64,000 bases of DNA from Sporosarcina globispora (GTDB lineage Bacteria > Bacillota > Bacilli > Bacillales > Cytobacillaceae): NCBI RefSeq assembly GCF_001274725.1, contig NZ_LGUF01000007.1:4877721-4941720 (forward strand), in the 5' to 3' direction. How positions within the stretch are numbered: position 1 is the first letter of the stretch; each line of letters starts with the position of its first letter. The position numbers and the translations under genes were made by a program. This document shows positions 61,386-64,000 of the stretch, piece by piece. Under the pieces are notes generated by a model. It did no database searches, was not told the DNA's origin, and saw nothing but the letters and a program-made list of their open reading frames with translations.

Positions 61386-61571
61386 TTAGCGAAGGTTCTT
61401 GTCTTTAGTTTTATTCTGGATCGGATGGGGATATTTATCATAATCCTCTTTTAATTCTTTATTGGTCCGCAAGTTTTCCATCTGCTTGCCCAGGTTTTCC
61501 ATTTCTTCAATATTTTCTGCCATTGAACTGTTTCTCGGTGTATAATTCCTGTCCAATTCTTTCTTTTTCAT
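61386..61571 (-). CDS. Small charged hypothetical protein
   Basis: A 61-residue, highly charged, probably helical or disordered protein (KKKELDRNYTPRNSSMAENI, then EEMENLGKQMENLRTNKELK). No cysteine or membrane segment. I do not recognise the family; size and composition resemble small Bacillus stress or sporulation proteins. ATG 61571 follows GAGGTGAT. Its stop lies in a hairpin (AACCTTCGC / GCGGAGGTT) that serves as terminator. Confidence 0.65.
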   Translation of the reverse strand: MKKKELDRNYTPRNSSMAENIEEMENLGKQMENLRTNKELKEDYDKYPHPIQNKTKDKNLR

Positions 61572-61688
61572 GAATATCACCTCTGCTGTATTTATACCCC
61601 TAATTGGTCTTATCTAAACTTTTGTGCAGCATATGCTGCATAAATTTGGCCAAGCGAAAATAGGTTTATACCAAAAGGGGGGATTATT

Positions 61689-61826
61689 ATGAGCGAAATC
61701 CTTTGCTGCGGATGGTGCGGGGAATTATCACTGTTTGACCGGACCGTTTATCTTGAAAACACGCCAATATGTCCGGAATGCCAGAAAAAAAAGAAAGAAG
61801 CTGCACTTAAAATAGAGAAAAATTGA
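61689..61826 (+). CDS. Small zinc-ribbon protein
   Basis: A 45-residue protein beginning at ATG 61689 with GGGGGG six bases upstream. It has two knuckles, ILCCGWCGEL and ICPECQKKKK, making a four-cysteine zinc ribbon, and a basic tail. It was short enough to be missed by a length-filtered search. Function unknown. A strong terminator follows at 61828. Confidence 0.7.
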   Translation: MSEILCCGWCGELSLFDRTVYLENTPICPECQKKKKEAALKIEKN

Positions 61827-61827
61827 T

Positions 61828-61856
61828 GAAGAGAGGCTTTTGGAGCCTCTTTTTTA
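61828..61856 (+). terminator. Terminator of the zinc-ribbon gene
   Basis: AGAGGCT / AGCCTCT, loop TTTGG-like, then six T residues. Confidence 0.88.
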
Positions 61857-61923
61857 TTTGGAGTATTTTCCCTTAAATCTATCAATAACACCACTATTTT
61901 TTCTTTTATTCATCCACAAAAAC

Positions 61924-61955
61924 AAGCCTGGCAGCAACTCTGCCAGGCCCTTCTT
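61924..61955 (-). terminator. prkA terminator
   Basis: GCCTGGCAG / CTGCCAGGC, 5-nt loop, with T-rich sequence on the minus strand. Confidence 0.85.
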
Positions 61956-61956
61956 T

Positions 61957-63852
61957 TTAACGATTCAGCAAGCTTCCCACATAGCGGAGCAGTTCGTTTG
62001 CTGATGTCGAGTTATAGCCATGTTCGTCAATTAATCTTGCTACAACTTCATTCACCTTCTTCAGCTGCTGCTCATCCGGCGTTTTTGAAGATGTTGTGAT
62101 CTTCACTACATCTTTCAGATCAGCGAAAAGCTTCTTCTGGATGGCTTCTCGCAGACGGTCATGCGAATTATAGTCAAACCGCTTGCCTTTTCTTGCGTAA
62201 GCTGAGATGCGAATGAGTATTTCCTCCCTGAATGCTTTCTTTGCATTTTCGGAAATTCCGATTTGTTCTTCGATCGAACGCATAAGCTTTTCATCCGGAC
62301 TGATTTCCTCGCCAGTTAATGGATCGCGCAGCTTCGCTTTATTGCAGTATGCTTCAACATTATCCAGATAATTTTCCATAAGCGTTTTTGCAGATTCTTC
62401 ATACGAATAGACAAATGCCTTCTGTACTTCCTTCTTGGCAATATCATCATACTCTTTGCGGGCCAGTGAAATAAAGTTCAGGTATCTTTCTTTCAATTCC
62501 GGTGTAATGGATGGATGCTGATCCAATCCTTCTTTAAGTGAACGCAATACATCCAGCGCATTAATGCTTGTGATATTTTTGCGGATGATTGTAGAAGAGA
62601 TCCTGTTAATGACATAGCGCGGGTCAATACCGCTCATGCCTTCATCTGCATGCTCTTTTTTCAATTCTTCCACATCGGCTCTGTTATAGCCCTCCACGCT
62701 CTCTCCATCATACAAACGCATTTTCTTAACTAAATCTATATCGCCTTTTTTCGGATCTTTCATTCGGGTTAAGATTGTAAACATCGCTGCAACCCTCAAG
62801 GTATGCGGCGCAATGTGTACGTTGGAAACATCGCTTTCACGGATCATTTTATCGTAAATCTTCTCTTCCTCTGAAACCCTTAAATTATATGGGATTGGCA
62901 TAACGATAATCCTGGAATGCAGAGCTTCATTCTTCTTATTTGAAATGAATGAGCGATACTCTGTTTCATTCGTGTGTGCGACAATTAGCTCATCTGCCGA
63001 AATCAAGGCGAAACGTCCAGCTTTAAAGTTGCCTTCCTGTGTCAGGGACAATAAATGCCATAAAAATTTCTCATCGCACTTCAGCATTTCCTGGAATTCC
63101 ATCATACCGCGGTTTGCTTTATTTAGTTCCCCATCGAAACGATAGGCCCGAGGATCTGATTCTGAACCATATTCAGCAATGGTTGAAAAATCTATACTTC
63201 CAGTCAGATCGGCAATATCCTGTGATTTTGGATCTGAAGGGCTGAAAGTTCCAATCCCCACCCTGCGATCTTCTGAGAAAATGATTCTTTCAATCAAAAC
63301 ATCTTCTATGCGGCCGCCATACTCCTGTTCGAGACGCATACTATTCAATGGCGATAGGTTTCCTTCAATTCTTATTCCATATTCATCATGAAAGTCCTTT
63401 CGGAGATGATGCGGGATTAAATGAAGTGGATCTTCATGCATTGGGCACCCCTTAATAGCATAGACGGCTCCCCTATCAGCGTGAGAATATTGCTCTAAAC
63501 CTCTTTTTAGCATCGTCACTAAAGTTGATTTACCGCCGCTGACCGGCCCCATTAATAAAAGGATCCTTTTGCGGACATCAAGGCGTTTGGCTGCCGGATG
63601 AAAATATTCTTCCACCAGCCTTTCCAGTGCTTCTTCTAAACCGAAGAGCTGATTGCTGAAAAACTGATATCGTTTTTGCCCCTTTACTTCTTCGACACCG
63701 GCATCCTTAATCATATTATATACCCGTGAATGTGCTGACTGGGCAACCCATGGCTTCTCTTTAACAATTTCTAAATACTCTCCAAAAGTCCCTTCCCATT
63801 TAAGCTTTGCCTCTTCGTGTCTGTACATCTCAATTTTTTTTAGAATATCCAT
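61957..63852 (-). CDS. prkA: Serine protein kinase PrkA
   Basis: A 631-residue PrkA/YeaG protein, the exact length of B. subtilis PrkA. An AAA-type N-terminal domain carries Walker A LMGPVSGGKSTLVTMLK and family segments GCPMHEDPLHLIP, ISADELIVAHTNETEY, then a C-terminal kinase-like domain. It is known to phosphorylate a small set of proteins and to function in sporulation, where SigE drives it. ATG 63852 follows GGGGGAGG; a longer frame to 63873 is less likely. The partner genes yhbH and spoVR are in the window. Confidence 0.95.
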   Translation of the reverse strand: MDILKKIEMYRHEEAKLKWEGTFGEYLEIVKEKPWVAQSAHSRVYNMIKDAGVEEVKGQKRYQFFSNQLFGLEEALERLVEEYFHPAAKRLDVRKRILLLMGPVSGGKSTLVTMLKRGLEQYSHADRGAVYAIKGCPMHEDPLHLIPHHLRKDFHDEYGIRIEGNLSPLNSMRLEQEYGGRIEDVLIERIIFSEDRRVGIGTFSPSDPKSQDIADLTGSIDFSTIAEYGSESDPRAYRFDGELNKANRGMMEFQEMLKCDEKFLWHLLSLTQEGNFKAGRFALISADELIVAHTNETEYRSFISNKKNEALHSRIIVMPIPYNLRVSEEEKIYDKMIRESDVSNVHIAPHTLRVAAMFTILTRMKDPKKGDIDLVKKMRLYDGESVEGYNRADVEELKKEHADEGMSGIDPRYVINRISSTIIRKNITSINALDVLRSLKEGLDQHPSITPELKERYLNFISLARKEYDDIAKKEVQKAFVYSYEESAKTLMENYLDNVEAYCNKAKLRDPLTGEEISPDEKLMRSIEEQIGISENAKKAFREEILIRISAYARKGKRFDYNSHDRLREAIQKKLFADLKDVVKITTSSKTPDEQQLKKVNEVVARLIDEHGYNSTSANELLRYVGSLLNR

Positions 63853-64000
63853 AAGGACCTCCCCCTGTCGCATTATCAGAGACGATTAATATACTCTATG
63901 CGACCCCGCAATCGAACATGCGCAAACTATTGAGAGTTTGGTTTGTACTTTTTGAGGGGAATAAATATTAGGAATACTTTGCAGCAAGATCTAACTGTAA
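63853..64000. other. prkA upstream region, cut by the window end
   Basis: On the minus strand CATAGAGT, near 63892, is similar to a SigE -10 (CATANANT), but the -35 cannot be assigned with confidence. No other gene is visible before the window ends. Confidence 0.35.

Overview
The window looks like chromosomal DNA of an endospore-forming member of the Bacillaceae (Bacillus sensu lato), AT-rich and full of strong GGAGG-type ribosome-binding sites. Three sporulation genes (spoVR, yhbH, prkA) are present. The gene neighbourhoods match the Bacillus subtilis yhcT-yhcU-yhcX-pgcA-yhcY-yhcZ-yhdA-yhdB-spoVR-yhdP/yhdT region and the yrkEFHIJ sulfur operon. No rRNA, tRNA or CRISPR was seen. The species cannot be named from sequence alone.

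Layout. 0-6.3 kb: an XRE regulator, an orphan histidine kinase, a GNAT acetyltransferase, and two CNNM/CorC-type transporter paralogs around a frameshifted MerR gene. 6.3-12.9 kb: a two-component system divergent from a His-rich secreted protein; the CzrA/CzcD metal-efflux pair with its operator; a guanine riboswitch in front of a frameshifted purine permease. 12.9-15.9 kb: an IS200-type element, a YihY/BrkB membrane protein and a YitT protein. 16-20.6 kb: a persulfide/sulfur-transfer cluster (TauE, two TusA domains, rhodaneses, persulfide dioxygenase, DsrE-like) with three similar palindromic operators, headed by a HesB-like gene with an in-frame UGA that reads as selenocysteine. 20.8-33 kb: spoVR, a PepSY/two-component cluster of ykoGH type, the yhdB-yhdA-yhcZ-yhcY block, pgcA and yhcX. 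33-42.3 kb: a BdbC/thioredoxin pair, YhcU, a pseudouridine synthase, HelD, a small palindrome-rich locus, a FusB-type EF-G-binding protein and a PiT phosphate transporter. 42.3-46.7 kb: a gluconate cluster (gntK, gntZ, RpiR regulator) whose permease is a deleted pseudogene. 46.7-57 kb: a RocB-like peptidase, a second purine permease, cystine transporter TcyP, proC, a DNA glycosylase, SAM-riboswitch-controlled hom, and a CoA pyrophosphatase. 57.1-59.9 kb: a general stress gene split by a 2-kb insertion carrying a ClC channel and a decayed P450-reductase fragment. 60-64 kb: yhbH, small genes and prkA.

How genes work together. The sulfur cluster can take up, relay and oxidise persulfide sulfur. 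The HesB-like protein stands just upstream of it, behind its own terminator. prkA, yhbH and spoVR are known as a conserved sporulation/stress set. czrA and czcD form a metal-sensing efflux loop. Several genes (pbuG-like, MerR, one rhodanese) carry single-base frameshifts, mostly in or beside short homopolymers; these may be real decay or consensus errors.
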